50,351 nucleotides of DNA. Origin: UBA2428 sp002343545. GTDB taxonomy: Bacteria > Bdellovibrionota > UBA2428. The stretch is from NCBI GenBank assembly GCA_937952285.1, contig CALFZE010000047.1:1-50351 (forward strand). Direction: 5' to 3'. Shown here in pieces: positions 1-8,661 of this stretch. Numbering within the stretch: position 1 is the stretch's first letter; each line of letters starts with the position of its first letter. The translations under genes and the position numbers were made by a program. The notes under the pieces were generated by a model. The model did no database searches. It was not told the DNA's origin and saw only the letters and a list, made by a program, of their open reading frames with translations.

Positions 1-2
1 GC

Positions 3-2777
3 ACGGAGTGGACGCGTCGCCAGGTCCGCGCCGTCGTCGAGTGCTTTCTCTTCGATTCCGAAACGACGCTCGTCGACGACGACCTCGCGGTGACGACCGC
101 GTGGATCTCGGATTGGACAGCGGATCCCGCGCGACGCGAAGCAGCCCTCGCCGACCTCGAGGATTTGCCCCCTCGGCTCGGCCGGCTCCTAGGTGACGAC
201 AAAGGCGCTCGCCTCGTGCGCCAAACCTCCTTCGTCTCGCTCGTTTCGCACGTTCCGGCGCTGAGCGCCGCGCTCCTCGAAGGCGAAGGCGACCTTTTCG
301 TCTCGCTCCGCTCGCTCGTCGAGCGCATCGACGCGGAACCTCGTCTCAAACCCCCGGAGTGGCTCCTTCCCCCCGAAATTCTTTCGAGCTCGGCGAGCCT
401 CCTCGATCCGCGGCGACGGCGCGGCCTCCGCGTCACGCTCGCCATCCTCGACGACCTCGCGCCCCGCGCGCAGACCCAGGCCGTGCTCGGACGCCTCGCC
501 AAGAGCTTCCGTTGCCGGCAGGGCGGCGCCGAAACGGAGTCGCCGCTGCCGGCCGCGCTACGGGCCATCGCGCAGCGCCCCGATCGGCCCGACCTTTTCT
601 TCCGGGACTTCGAGCAAAGCTACGCGTTCTGGGTGGCCAGCTGCGCCCCCGAGGATCGGCTGCCGCCCGCCGAGGTCGCCCGACTTTTGGATCTCATCCA
701 CACCCGCTTCACGGACTTCGCCGCGGCGGCCGTCATCACCGAGATCCCGGGTCTCATCGAGGACCTCGGGGACTTCCTCCTCCACTCTTCGTCGAAGGCC
801 CTCGCGATCGATCCCAGCGGCGAGCTCTCATGGCTGCGCATGCTCTCCGACTCGGGGCTGCTCCGCGCGATCGGTCGCCGCATCGACGCGAATCCCGAAC
901 TCGTCAGCTCCCTCTTTGAGCTCCTGCGGTCGCCGACCGATCAGACCGATTTCTTCCTGCGCGCGATCGAGCTGCTCGAAGCCGAGGATCTCGCGCCCTT
1001 CGATCGCTTCGTGCGACGCCAGGGCCGCGCCGATTTTCTCGAGGAGTGGGGCAAGATCTTCGACAAGGTCGGCGAGGCCCCTCTGCGCGACTTCGGACGG
1101 AACCTCGAACGCGGCCGCCTGCGCGACCTCGCGCGGACTTTCCGCGAATGGGGCGCGCTCAAGCGCGAAGCCGTCCCGCTCACCTGGCGCCCCACCTCGA
1201 ACGTCGAAGCGCCCACGCACGCGACGCTCCGGCCGGCCCCCGGCTCGGCCTGCTTCGTGCAAGCCGCGGACGGCGACGGCGGACTCGAAGTCCTGGCCTG
1301 CCTCGCGCGCAGCGAAGAGGGGCTTCCCTTCGACCAAGCGGTTTTCACTCGCGCCGAGATCGCCCAGGTCTTCCGGGACTTCGGATCCGACGATCCCTGG
1401 TTCGCCTTCGCCCCGCGCTTCGAAGGCTGGCTGCAGGAAAGCCCGAGCGCCCCGCTGCCGACCCTCGGCCCCCAATTGAGCGCGGCCTTCCGAACGCCCG
1501 AACAGATCGAGCGCGCCCTGCTCTGGGTCGCGCGGGCATCGTCGTTGCCGACGGCGGACTTCGAGGCCCTGCTGCCGCTCCTGCGCGCGCCGCCCGAAAT
1601 TTCCGCACGCTCGGAGGCGATGGCCAAACGCCTGGGCTGGCCGAAGCGCGTCGCCGGCGCGGATTTCGCGGGCGACGCCTGGCGGGACTTCCGCGCGGAC
1701 TGGCCGCGACGCCTCGCGCGCTGGTCATCGGGCCCGGCCGCGCGCGAGCACTGGGGTCGCTTTCGCTCCCTCGCGGCGCTTCGTCCCGAATCGCAAGTCA
1801 CGCTCAAGGACGTCGACGGACGCGAGCTCCGACTCCAAGGCGCCAGCCGCTTCGAGATCCTCGACGCCCTCCTTTGGGAGCTCCGCGCCGAGCCGGGCGA
1901 TCCCGACATCCTTCGCCGGGCGGTCGACGGCGAGACGGAACGTTTGCTCGAAGCCCAGCGCGAGGAAGAGATCGTCCAGTGGCTGAAGTCCTCGCGCAAA
2001 CGCCTTTCGGCGGCGCGCTGGCTGCTGCGCCTCTCGCCCCGCCGCGATTTCGCGCGACGCCTCGAGAACGCCGAGGCCCTGCTCGCCACGTGGCCGGAAG
2101 CGGAGGCGCGCGAGCTGCACGCCCTGCTCAGCACGCTCCGCGATCTCTCACCCGGCGCGAGCCTCGGGGCGCGACGGGAACTCCTCGGTGCGCTCCATGG
2201 CCTCGGATTTTTCCGCATCGGCGCCCGCCTCCTGCAGGCGATCCCCGCGCTGCGCGATCCGACGCGGGCGCTGCGACTCGCGAACGCTTCGCTCGAGACG
2301 GCCCTCGGCGAAGTCGCGCGCACGGCCGCCAAGCGCTTCGACGCGAACGACGAACGCGACTGGGCGTTGGAGCAGATGAACACGGACGGCCGCGCCTTCG
2401 TCGGGATCGCGCGCCCGCTCGTCGAACTCCTCGAAGCCGGGCATTCGCGCGGGGTCGCCTGGTTGAGCGAGGGCTTCGCCAAGATCCTGTTGCCGCTCCC
2501 GAGCCCCCGCCAGGCGCTCTCGGAATTCGCCGCCCTCGGCGCCCGCATCCCCGAGGCCGAGATCCTTCGCCCCGCCCTCGAAGTCCTCGACGCGCGCGCG
2601 CGCCACGCGCCGAGCGTCAAGCTCCTGTCCCAAACCCTTTCCGCCGCGGGCCGTCCCCGTCTCGAACTCTGGTTGCGCTCCGGCGCGGCCCGCCGCCTCT
2701 TGGAGTGGTCCCGCCTCGTCCGACCCCGCGCCGCCAAAAGCCACACGCCGACGTCGACGGAGACCGCGCTAAGATAA
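3..2777 (+). CDS. Large alpha-helical hypothetical protein, 5' end cut by the window edge
   Basis: The frame is open from base 3, so the gene begins outside the window; an internal GTG at 90 would give 895 residues, but codons before it read as normal protein (TEWTRRQVRAVVECF), so the product is longer. It is rich in Leu, Ala, Arg and Glu, with many short amphipathic helices and no visible signal peptide, membrane segment or catalytic motif; the composition suggests a HEAT- or TPR-like solenoid. I do not recognise a family. It ends 4 bp before the next gene, a predicted secreted protein, so the two are probably co-transcribed. The first half of the gene and its promoter are not visible. Confidence 0.8.
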   Translation, partial: TEWTRRQVRAVVECFLFDSETTLVDDDLAVTTAWISDWTADPARREAALADLEDLPPRLGRLLGDDKGARLVRQTSFVSLVSHVPALSAALLEGEGDLFVSLRSLVERIDAEPRLKPPEWLLPPEILSSSASLLDPRRRRGLRVTLAILDDLAPRAQTQAVLGRLAKSFRCRQGGAETESPLPAALRAIAQRPDRPDLFFRDFEQSYAFWVASCAPEDRLPPAEVARLLDLIHTRFTDFAAAAVITEIPGLIEDLGDFLLHSSSKALAIDPSGELSWLRMLSDSGLLRAIGRRIDANPELVSSLFELLRSPTDQTDFFLRAIELLEAEDLAPFDRFVRRQGRADFLEEWGKIFDKVGEAPLRDFGRNLERGRLRDLARTFREWGALKREAVPLTWRPTSNVEAPTHATLRPAPGSACFVQAADGDGGLEVLACLARSEEGLPFDQAVFTRAEIAQVFRDFGSDDPWFAFAPRFEGWLQESPSAPLPTLGPQLSAAFRTPEQIERALLWVARASSLPTADFEALLPLLRAPPEISARSEAMAKRLGWPKRVAGADFAGDAWRDFRADWPRRLARWSSGPAAREHWGRFRSLAALRPESQVTLKDVDGRELRLQGASRFEILDALLWELRAEPGDPDILRRAVDGETERLLEAQREEEIVQWLKSSRKRLSAARWLLRLSPRRDFARRLENAEALLATWPEAEARELHALLSTLRDLSPGASLGARRELLGALHGLGFFRIGARLLQAIPALRDPTRALRLANASLETALGEVARTAAKRFDANDERDWALEQMNTDGRAFVGIARPLVELLEAGHSRGVAWLSEGFAKILLPLPSPRQALSEFAALGARIPEAEILRPALEVLDARARHAPSVKLLSQTLSAAGRPRLELWLRSGAARRLLEWSRLVRPRAAKSHTPTSTETALR

Positions 2778-2781
2778 AGGG

Positions 2782-3531
2782 GTGAATTCTCGCCCCCTGC
2801 TTTGGCGCGGCCTCGGAGCCGCCCTCGCCCTCGCGGCGACGACGACCCCCGCCGCGACGCCGCGGGGCTTCGCCCCCGATCAGAGCGGATTCTTTCTGGG
2901 CGGCGGCGCCATCGTTCCCGTCTTCGTCCACGAGAACCGCTACGATCCCCTGCCGGCCTGGATCGGCCCCGACGCGGGCCTGAGCGGCAGCACCCAACCC
3001 TTCCGTATTCCCGGGAAGGCCGGCTTCTTCTGGAACCTCACGCGGATCGAGTTCCAGGCTTACGGACGCATCGTCCTGAACGCCGCCTCGACTTGGACGA
3101 GCGTTTCGCCCGGCGGGAGCGGCGAAGCGGCCTACCGGAGCTACGGCGCGGGCTTCCAGACGAGCTACTTTCCCCTCGCCACCGCGGGCGTGCGCGTCGG
3201 CTTCGCCGCGAGCGCCGAACTCGTCCTGGAGAAGCTGAACCTTCGCTTTCGCCCCGATACGGGCGGCACGCAGATCGCGGACCTCAGCGCGACGGCCAAG
3301 CTCGTCGGCGTGGGCCCCCTCGTGCAAATCTGGCTCGGCGACCTTTGGGCCCTCGAGATCTCTTCCCTCTACCAGTTCGGGCTGCCCGGCACGTGGTCGC
3401 TCGGCCAGGCGACGGACTTCCTGGGCGGCACCCGGAGCGCCGGCGCGCTCCGAAACTTCCTCGACGGCGGCGCCGTCCCGGCGGATTTCGGCGGCCTCTT
3501 GCTGGAAGCCACGCTGCGCCTCACGTTCTGA
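2782..3531 (+). CDS. Secreted outer-membrane beta-barrel-like protein
   Basis: 249 residues starting at a GTG. Residues 1-25 form a signal peptide (hydrophobic core LGAALALAATTT, Ala-rich cleavage region). The rest alternates polar and hydrophobic residues with many Gly and aromatic residues, and the chain ends in Phe (LRLTF), as is usual for BAM-inserted barrels. Inference: a small outer-membrane barrel or periplasmic beta protein. It starts 4 bp after the previous stop, and a GGGG tract sits very close to the GTG, so the start is less certain than the frame. No specific family recognised. Confidence 0.7.
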   Translation: MNSRPLLWRGLGAALALAATTTPAATPRGFAPDQSGFFLGGGAIVPVFVHENRYDPLPAWIGPDAGLSGSTQPFRIPGKAGFFWNLTRIEFQAYGRIVLNAASTWTSVSPGGSGEAAYRSYGAGFQTSYFPLATAGVRVGFAASAELVLEKLNLRFRPDTGGTQIADLSATAKLVGVGPLVQIWLGDLWALEISSLYQFGLPGTWSLGQATDFLGGTRSAGALRNFLDGGAVPADFGGLLLEATLRLTF

Positions 3532-3627
3532 GCGGGGCTTCACGCGCCCTTCACGAAAGGCGAAGCGAATCTTCACTCGGCCCGCACCCGGGCTTCGGCG
3601 ACACTAGGGGTTGGAGGCAAGGCCCCT

Positions 3628-4704
3628 ATGCGACATTGGCGCGGCACCCTATCGAAGGCCGTCTTGAGCGTGACCCTCGTGGGCGGAATCGTCACGGCGG
3701 ATCTCGCCCGGGCCCAAGGCGCCGGCTGTAACATCGCCGCCCAGGACGCCGCCGACGAAGCCGGCAAAGGCGCCGGACTCGCGGCCGGACTGGCCGCCGG
3801 TAGCGCGGCCCTCATGATCGCCATGATGGTCGCCTGCAGCCAGTACCCCGTGCCCGCCGCCTGCCCCTCGAACACGACGATGTTCATCGCGTTCACCGCG
3901 GTCAACGGCGCCCTTCCCATGCTCGTCAACACGACGAGCGAGAGCGGGCGCGTGGGCGCGGACGCCATGAACTCCGCCGGCGACTGCTCGGCCAAGGGAG
4001 AGAATACGATCACGAAAACCGGCGCCCCGACCGACAGCCTTTGCTCGACCCCCTCGGCATGCGGATGCACCGGGGGTCCCGACGACAGCCCGATCTGCTC
4101 GAAAGACAAATGGGACAAGTTCGGTAAGGATCTCCAAGACGGCCTCGACAAGATCAACGACCCGGCCTCGCGCGTGGGCGACGGTCTCGACAAGGACGAC
4201 ATCAAGCAGCAGCTCACCGACGCGCTCGCGAGCTACAACGCCATGAACGCCGCCTTCGAGGGTTCCCTCGATCCGGACAAGAAGATCGCCCAGAAAGACG
4301 GCGGCGGCGACGCGGCCCACGGCGGCGGCGGCGCGGAAGCCTACCAAGACGACGGCACGGGCGGCGGCAGCCTCGCCGCGACGAAACCCGGTCCGGCCGA
4401 CAAGAGCGGACTCGGCGCGGCCTACGCGACGAACGGCCTCCAGCTCTTCGACAAGAACAGCGAGAAAGAGCTTTCGATCTGGCAGCGGGCGACCCGCCGG
4501 CACCAGGGAAGCCCGAACAATACCCGCGGATTCTTCCTGGCGCGCCTCGAGTTCCTGCGCGGAAACGCCAACAAGTTCGCCCAGAAAAAGAAGGTGAATC
4601 CTTTCGCCCAGGATCTTTCCACGGCCGGCATCAAGCCGCCGGTCCAAGCCCAGGCCCCCGCGGTGCCCGCGGTGAAGCCGGCGTCTGTCCCGTCGCAGCA
4701 ATAG
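3628..4704 (+). CDS. Secreted Cys-containing hypothetical protein with hydrophobic N-terminal half
   Basis: 358 residues. Residues 1-30 look like a signal peptide ending in ARA. An Ala/Gly-rich hydrophobic stretch at about 45-70 and another near 90-110 could be membrane segments. Several Cys cluster in the first 170 residues (including CTGGPDDSPIC), followed by an Asp/Lys-rich helical part, a Gly-rich linker with GGGD and GGGG runs, and a Pro/Ala/Val-rich tail. This layout (signal, Cys-rich head, low-complexity tail) resembles exported proteins common in predatory or envelope-complex bacteria, but I do not recognise the family. It stands alone between the barrel gene and gap. Confidence 0.65.
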   Translation: MRHWRGTLSKAVLSVTLVGGIVTADLARAQGAGCNIAAQDAADEAGKGAGLAAGLAAGSAALMIAMMVACSQYPVPAACPSNTTMFIAFTAVNGALPMLVNTTSESGRVGADAMNSAGDCSAKGENTITKTGAPTDSLCSTPSACGCTGGPDDSPICSKDKWDKFGKDLQDGLDKINDPASRVGDGLDKDDIKQQLTDALASYNAMNAAFEGSLDPDKKIAQKDGGGDAAHGGGGAEAYQDDGTGGGSLAATKPGPADKSGLGAAYATNGLQLFDKNSEKELSIWQRATRRHQGSPNNTRGFFLARLEFLRGNANKFAQKKKVNPFAQDLSTAGIKPPVQAQAPAVPAVKPASVPSQQ

Positions 4705-4764
4705 CTTCTGTCCCAGCGACCCAGGATTGACACCCCGACCGGCCTCGACGAGCTTCGGGGTCGC

Positions 4765-5790
4765 ATGAAAAAGATCGCGATTAACGGTTTCGGCCGCATT
4801 GGCCGCATTATCACCCGCCAGTACTTCCAGAATCCGGAATTCCGTAAGAAATTCCAGATCGTCGCCTTCAACGAGTTGAAGTCTACGCCCGACGATCTCG
4901 CCTTCATGCTGCGTCACGACTCGACGCACGGCCGCTTCCCGTACGAGATCAAGACGGACGACGAAGCCCTCACGATCGACGGCCAGCGCATCGTCGTGAC
5001 CCGCTCGGCCGACCCGGCCGAACTCCCCTGGTCTTCGCTCGGCGTGGACATCGTGCTCGAGTGCACGGGCCGCTTCACGGACAAGGAAACCGCGGGCGCG
5101 CACCTCAAGGCGGGCGCCAAAAAGGTCATCGTATCGGCCCCCGGCAAGGGCGTCGACAAGACCATCGTCATGGGCGTCAACCACAAGAGCTACGACCACG
5201 CGAAGGACCACATCGTGTCGAATGCCTCGTGCACGACGAACTGCCTCGCGCCCCTCGCGCACGTGCTCCACGAAAAGTTCGGCATCGAGCACGGCCTCAT
5301 GACGACGATCCATGCCTACACGACGGATCAGCGCCTTCTCGACAACAGCCACAAGGATCGCCGCCGCGCCCGCTCCGCCGCCGTCAACATGATCCCCACG
5401 ACCACGGGCGCCGCGCGCTCGGTGGGCGAAGTCATCCCGGCCCTCAAAGGCAAACTCGACGGCTACTCCGTGCGCGTGCCGACCGTCGACGTCTCGCTGA
5501 CGGACCTCGTCGCGACCCTCTCGCGCCCCGTCACGGCCGAGGAAGTTAACAACGCCCTCCGCGAAGCCGCGAACGGCCCGCTCAAAGGCATTCTTGAGAT
5601 GTGCGATGAGCCCCTCGTGAGCTCGGACTTCATCGGCTCGACGAAGAGCTCGATCATCGACTCGGCGTTGACGAACGTCATCGGCGGCGCGAACAAGTCC
5701 GGCAACATGGTCAAGGTCTGCGCTTGGTACGACAACGAAGCCGGCTTCAGCACGCGCATGCTCGACCTCGCCGCCCTCATGTGCGGTTAA
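4765..5790 (+). CDS. gap: Glyceraldehyde-3-phosphate dehydrogenase
   Basis: 341 residues, the usual length. Catalyses phosphorylation and NAD-dependent oxidation of glyceraldehyde 3-phosphate to 1,3-bisphosphoglycerate in glycolysis. Visible motifs: Rossmann NGFGRIGR (residues 8-14), catalytic Cys156 in SNASCTTNC, the HAYTTDQ segment, and C-terminal WYDNEAGFSTRM. First gene of a gap-pgk-tpiA set; pgk starts 13 bp after its stop behind an AGGAGG. Upstream lies a TTGACA at 4727-4732 without a convincing -10, and a 7-bp inverted repeat ACCCCGA/TCGGGGT just before the ATG. Identification is secure. Confidence 0.97.
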   Translation: MKKIAINGFGRIGRIITRQYFQNPEFRKKFQIVAFNELKSTPDDLAFMLRHDSTHGRFPYEIKTDDEALTIDGQRIVVTRSADPAELPWSSLGVDIVLECTGRFTDKETAGAHLKAGAKKVIVSAPGKGVDKTIVMGVNHKSYDHAKDHIVSNASCTTNCLAPLAHVLHEKFGIEHGLMTTIHAYTTDQRLLDNSHKDRRRARSAAVNMIPTTTGAARSVGEVIPALKGKLDGYSVRVPTVDVSLTDLVATLSRPVTAEEVNNALREAANGPLKGILEMCDEPLVSSDFIGSTKSSIIDSALTNVIGGANKSGNMVKVCAWYDNEAGFSTRMLDLAALMCG

Positions 5791-5803
5791 GGAGGAGCCC
5801 GGC

Positions 5804-7021
5804 ATGAAAGACTACCCGGGTTCCGAACGTATCCTTCGTCTCGACCAGCTCGAGGTTTCGAACAAGCGCGTCTTCGTACGCGTGGACTTCAACGTCCCGC
5901 TCACCGACGACGGCAAAGTCTCGGACGACACGCGCATCCGCGCGAGCCTGCCGACGATCCAAGCCTTGATCGCCAAGGGCGCGCGCGTCATCTGCGCTTC
6001 GCACCTGGGCCGTCCCAAGGGCAAGCGCGACGAGAAGTACACGCTCGAACCCGTCGCGGCCCGCCTCGGCGAGCTGCTCGGCACGGACGTCATCTTCGCG
6101 GATAACTGCATCGGCGACGGCATCCACCGTCAGTCGCGCGACCTGCGCCCGGGCCAAGTCCTCGTGCTCGAGAACCTGCGCTTCCACGAAGCCGAAGAGA
6201 AGAACGAGCACGACTTCGCGTTCAAGCTCTCGCAACTCTGCGACGCCTACGTGAACGACGCCTTCGGCACCTGCCACCGCGCCCACGCGAGCACGGCCGG
6301 ACTGCCGAGCTTGGTGAAGGCCCGCGCGGCCGGGCTCCTGCTCGAAAAGGAGATCGCGGCCCTCGGCACGCTCATCCACAACCCGCCCCGCCCGCTCGTC
6401 GCGATCCTCGGCGGGGCCAAGGTCAGCGACAAGGCCAAGGTCATCGAAGCCTTGCTCGTGAAGAGTTCCAAGGTGCTGGTCGGTGGCGCGATGGCCTACA
6501 CCTTCCTGCGCGCCCTCCAATGCAAGACGGGCACCTCGCGCGTCGAGACCGAGATGGTCGGCCTCGCCGGTCGCATCCTCGAGCGCGCCAAGACGGCGGA
6601 CTGCAAGATCATCCTCCCGATGGACCACATGACGGGATTGACCTTCGATCACCCGGGCCCCGCCCAGGCGACGGAGAACGCGCACATCCCCGACGGCCGC
6701 ATGGGCCTCGACATCGGCCCGCGTACCCGTGCGCTCTTCGCCAAGGAACTCGAAGGCGCGGCGGCCATCTTCTGGAACGGCCCGATGGGTGTCTTTGAGA
6801 AGCCGCCTTTCGACGAAGGCACGACCTTCCTCGCGAAGGCCATCGCGGCGAACCCGGCCAAGGTCAAGATCTGCGGCGGCGGCGATTCCGTCGCGGCCAT
6901 CAACCAGGCCGGCCTCGAGAGCGGCTTCACGCACATCTCCACGGGCGGCGGCGCGAGCCTCGAGATGATCGAGGGCCGCACGATGCCGGGCATCGAGTCC
7001 CTCAAACAAGACATCGGCTAG
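5804..7021 (+). CDS. pgk: Phosphoglycerate kinase
   Basis: 405 residues, normal for the family. Transfers the acyl phosphate of 1,3-bisphosphoglycerate to ADP. Seen in order: RVDFNVPL near the N-terminus, SHLGRPKG, LENLRFHEAEE, GGAKVSDK in the hinge region, the FWNGPMGVFE segment of the nucleotide domain, and C-terminal GGGDSVAA and STGGGASLE. Start ATG at 5804 has a strong AGGAGG 8-9 bp upstream, just after the gap stop. Co-transcribed with gap and probably with tpiA, though a 137-bp structured spacer separates it from the latter. Confidence 0.97.
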   Translation: MKDYPGSERILRLDQLEVSNKRVFVRVDFNVPLTDDGKVSDDTRIRASLPTIQALIAKGARVICASHLGRPKGKRDEKYTLEPVAARLGELLGTDVIFADNCIGDGIHRQSRDLRPGQVLVLENLRFHEAEEKNEHDFAFKLSQLCDAYVNDAFGTCHRAHASTAGLPSLVKARAAGLLLEKEIAALGTLIHNPPRPLVAILGGAKVSDKAKVIEALLVKSSKVLVGGAMAYTFLRALQCKTGTSRVETEMVGLAGRILERAKTADCKIILPMDHMTGLTFDHPGPAQATENAHIPDGRMGLDIGPRTRALFAKELEGAAAIFWNGPMGVFEKPPFDEGTTFLAKAIAANPAKVKICGGGDSVAAINQAGLESGFTHISTGGGASLEMIEGRTMPGIESLKQDIG

Positions 7022-7158
7022 ACTTGACCGGCACTTCCCCAAACTCATTTGAGGCCTCTAGCTGCAAGGCCCGAAGGAGCGAAGTGTCTGTCGATACTCG
7101 AGTCGACCGTTCGGCCTAAGGCCGAACCAACAAGCGACGCAGAAGATGGAGGCCTGAA
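7022..7158 (+). other. pgk-tpiA spacer with hairpin-forming sequences
   Basis: 137 bp without a gene. It can form a small hairpin near 7051-7070 (GGCCT paired with AGGCC) and a better one at 7110-7126 (TTCGGCC, loop TAA, GGCCGAA). No T-tract follows either, so these are not classical terminators; they could be RNA-processing or stability elements that set different levels of pgk and tpiA. A GGAGG-containing ribosome site precedes tpiA. The function is inference. Confidence 0.4.
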
Positions 7159-7902
7159 ATGAGCTTGGTCGTTGCGGGTAATTGGAAGATGCATAAGACG
7201 CGCGCCGAAACGCGGGCCTTCTTCGTGGAGCTCGGCGCGAGCGTCGCCAAGCTGCCCGGGCGTCGTATCCTGGCGGTCTCGCCGACCTTGCTCGAAACGG
7301 CCCTCCAAGCCGCCCCCGACACGGGCGTCGAGATCTACGCGCAGAACTGCGCGTGGGAGCCGCAAGGCGCCTTCACGGGCGAAACGAGCACGCTCCAACT
7401 CAAAGACCTCGGCGTGAAAGGCACGCTCATCGCCCACTCCGAACGTCGCCAGTACTTCGGCGAAACCGACGCGAGCGCGGCCAAGCGCGCCGCGCGCGCC
7501 CTCGCCGAGGGTCTCGAAGTCATCTTCTGCGTGGGCGAAAGTCTCGAGGAACGCCAGTCGGGCCGGACCTTCGAGGTCCTCGCGCGGCAGCTCGGCGCCC
7601 TCGAAGGCGAAGTCCTCAAGCGACTCCGGGAAGGTGCCCCCTTCTTTGCCTGCGCCTACGAGCCCGTCTGGGCGATCGGCACGGGCCTCACCGCAACGAC
7701 GGAGCAGATCCGCGAGACCCACGCCTGGATCGGACAATGGTTCGAATCTCGCTCGCTCCCGACGCCGATTCTCTACGGCGGCTCGGTGAAGCCCCAAAAC
7801 ATCAAAGAAATTACGTCTTTGCCCAAGGTCGACGGCGGCCTCGTGGGCGGCGCCTCGCTCGAGGCCCCGAGCTACCGCGCGCTTTGCGAAGCCGCTCTCT
7901 AG
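7159..7902 (+). CDS. tpiA: Triosephosphate isomerase
   Basis: 247 residues, typical length. Interconverts dihydroxyacetone phosphate and glyceraldehyde 3-phosphate. Visible motifs: GNWKMHKT with the substrate Lys, AHSERR with the electrophilic His, AYEPVWAIGTG with the catalytic Glu and flexible loop 6, and YGGSVKPQN near the C-terminus. It follows pgk and precedes the small ORF and secG, an order (tpiA then secG) common in many bacteria. Identification is secure. Confidence 0.97.
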   Translation: MSLVVAGNWKMHKTRAETRAFFVELGASVAKLPGRRILAVSPTLLETALQAAPDTGVEIYAQNCAWEPQGAFTGETSTLQLKDLGVKGTLIAHSERRQYFGETDASAAKRAARALAEGLEVIFCVGESLEERQSGRTFEVLARQLGALEGEVLKRLREGAPFFACAYEPVWAIGTGLTATTEQIRETHAWIGQWFESRSLPTPILYGGSVKPQNIKEITSLPKVDGGLVGGASLEAPSYRALCEAAL

Positions 7903-7958
7903 GCCGTCGAAGGCGCGCGAGAGAGAGCCTCTTTCTCAAGGCGGATCGGCGTAATTCC

Positions 7959-7986
7959 TTGATTTAGCGCGCTTTGATGTTACAAA
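7959..7986 (+). promoter_or_regulatory. Candidate promoter upstream of the small ORF and secG
   Basis: TTGATT at 7959-7964 and TACAAA at 7981-7986 are separated by 16 bp. The expected start of transcription falls at about 7993, which is the A of the next ATG, so the first ORF would be leaderless. Based on pattern match only. Confidence 0.35.
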
Positions 7987-7992
7987 GAGCCC

Positions 7993-8082
7993 ATGCTTAC
8001 TCCGACGTTCGCGTTGACGGTTATCGTGTTCGGCTTTGTCGCGTTCCTGATTTCCGGCTCGATGGGCCGCGGTAGCTTCTAA
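7993..8082 (+). CDS. 29-residue single-pass membrane peptide upstream of secG
   Basis: ATG at 7993 opens a 29-codon frame ending at TAA 8080-8082. The peptide starts MLTPTFALTVIVFGFVAFLI and finishes SGSMGRGSF, i.e. one hydrophobic helix with a short Gly/Ser tail. secG begins 11 bp after the stop, and the stop region (TAAGGA) supplies its ribosome site, so the two frames look coupled. No Shine-Dalgarno precedes the ATG; a promoter-like pair places transcription start at the ATG. It is either a genuine small membrane protein, possibly associated with the SecYEG channel, or a leader peptide controlling secG. Function unknown. Confidence 0.5.
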   Translation: MLTPTFALTVIVFGFVAFLISGSMGRGSF

Positions 8083-8093
8083 GGAATATCGTC

Positions 8094-8492
8094 ATGACGC
8101 TTTCCGTTTTCGTCACGGCCCTCATGGTTCTCGCCGCGTTCATTTTGATCGGCGCCGTTCTCTTGCAGCCTTCCAAAGGCGGCGCCGGTGGCGTGCTCGG
8201 CGGTTCCTCGCAGAGCCTCTTCGGCAGCACGGGCGGCACGACCTTCCTCTTCCGTCTCACGATGTGGTGCGCTGGCATCATCATGGTCGGCTCGCTCTTC
8301 CTCAGCTGGAGCCGTATCCGCGAAGGCCGCCGCTCGGTCGTCGACGGCATGGCTCCGATCGGCGCCCCCGTGAACACGGCGCCCGTTAGCACGGCGCCCG
8401 TCGGTACGGCACCGGTCGAGTCGGCACCGGCCACGACGCCGCCGACGGACGCGAGCGCTCCGGCCGCCCCGGTCGACGCGAACAAGCCCTAA
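8094..8492 (+). CDS. secG: Preprotein translocase subunit SecG
   Basis: 132 residues. Small SecYEG subunit that helps SecA-driven export across the inner membrane. The core has two transmembrane helices (about 4-24 and 52-75) joined by a Gly/Ser loop with GGVLGGSSQSLFG and GGTTFL, typical of SecG. The last ~45 residues are an unusual low-complexity extension of Ala-Pro-Val/Thr repeats (TAPVSTAPVGTAPVE) predicted to be disordered. Preceded by the 29-residue ORF and followed by a strong terminator, so it closes the glycolysis-secG transcription unit. Confidence 0.93.
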   Translation: MTLSVFVTALMVLAAFILIGAVLLQPSKGGAGGVLGGSSQSLFGSTGGTTFLFRLTMWCAGIIMVGSLFLSWSRIREGRRSVVDGMAPIGAPVNTAPVSTAPVGTAPVESAPATTPPTDASAPAAPVDANKP

Positions 8493-8515
8493 GTTCTTCC
8501 CCCACGGGAAACACG

Positions 8516-8551
8516 AACGGCGATCCGCTCTCGAGCGGGTCGCCGTTTTTA
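8516..8551 (+). terminator. Rho-independent terminator after secG
   Basis: AACGGCGA at 8516-8523 pairs with TCGCCGTT at 8540-8547, and the stem continues inward (CC/GG, GCT/AGC with one wobble) to a 4-nt loop. A run of T to 8550 follows. A textbook intrinsic terminator 23 bp after the secG stop. Confidence 0.9.
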
Positions 8552-8559
8552 TTTGCGCG

Positions 8560-8637
8560 AAAGGCGTCAGGTTCCTTTTGGTTCAGCGGGCGCGTCAATT
8601 AACGCAAGCGCTGAACCAAAAGGAACCTGACACCTTT
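8560..8637. repeat. REP-like long inverted repeat
   Basis: Arms of 29 bp at 8560-8588 and 8609-8637 match with one mismatch (core GTCAGGTTCCTTTTGG) around a 20-bp loop. It sits between the secG terminator and the ABC operon, where it does not touch a coding region. The core resembles extragenic palindromes found near IS200-like (RAYT) transposases in other genomes; that likeness is from memory and no transposase lies in this window. It could fold into a very stable transcript hairpin. Confidence 0.75.
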
Positions 8638-8661
8638 TGAGGACGCATTTAGGGTGTGGGC

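Noticed and set aside
3649..5805. 718-codon minus-strand frame across the secreted protein and gap
   Set aside because: It spans a certain gap gene and reads as His/Arg/Asp-rich noise typical of the antisense of GC-rich coding DNA.
7903..7992. Terminator after tpiA (GAGAGAG/CTTTCTC region)
   Set aside because: The pairing is short and interrupted and no T-tract follows, so it is not convincing.
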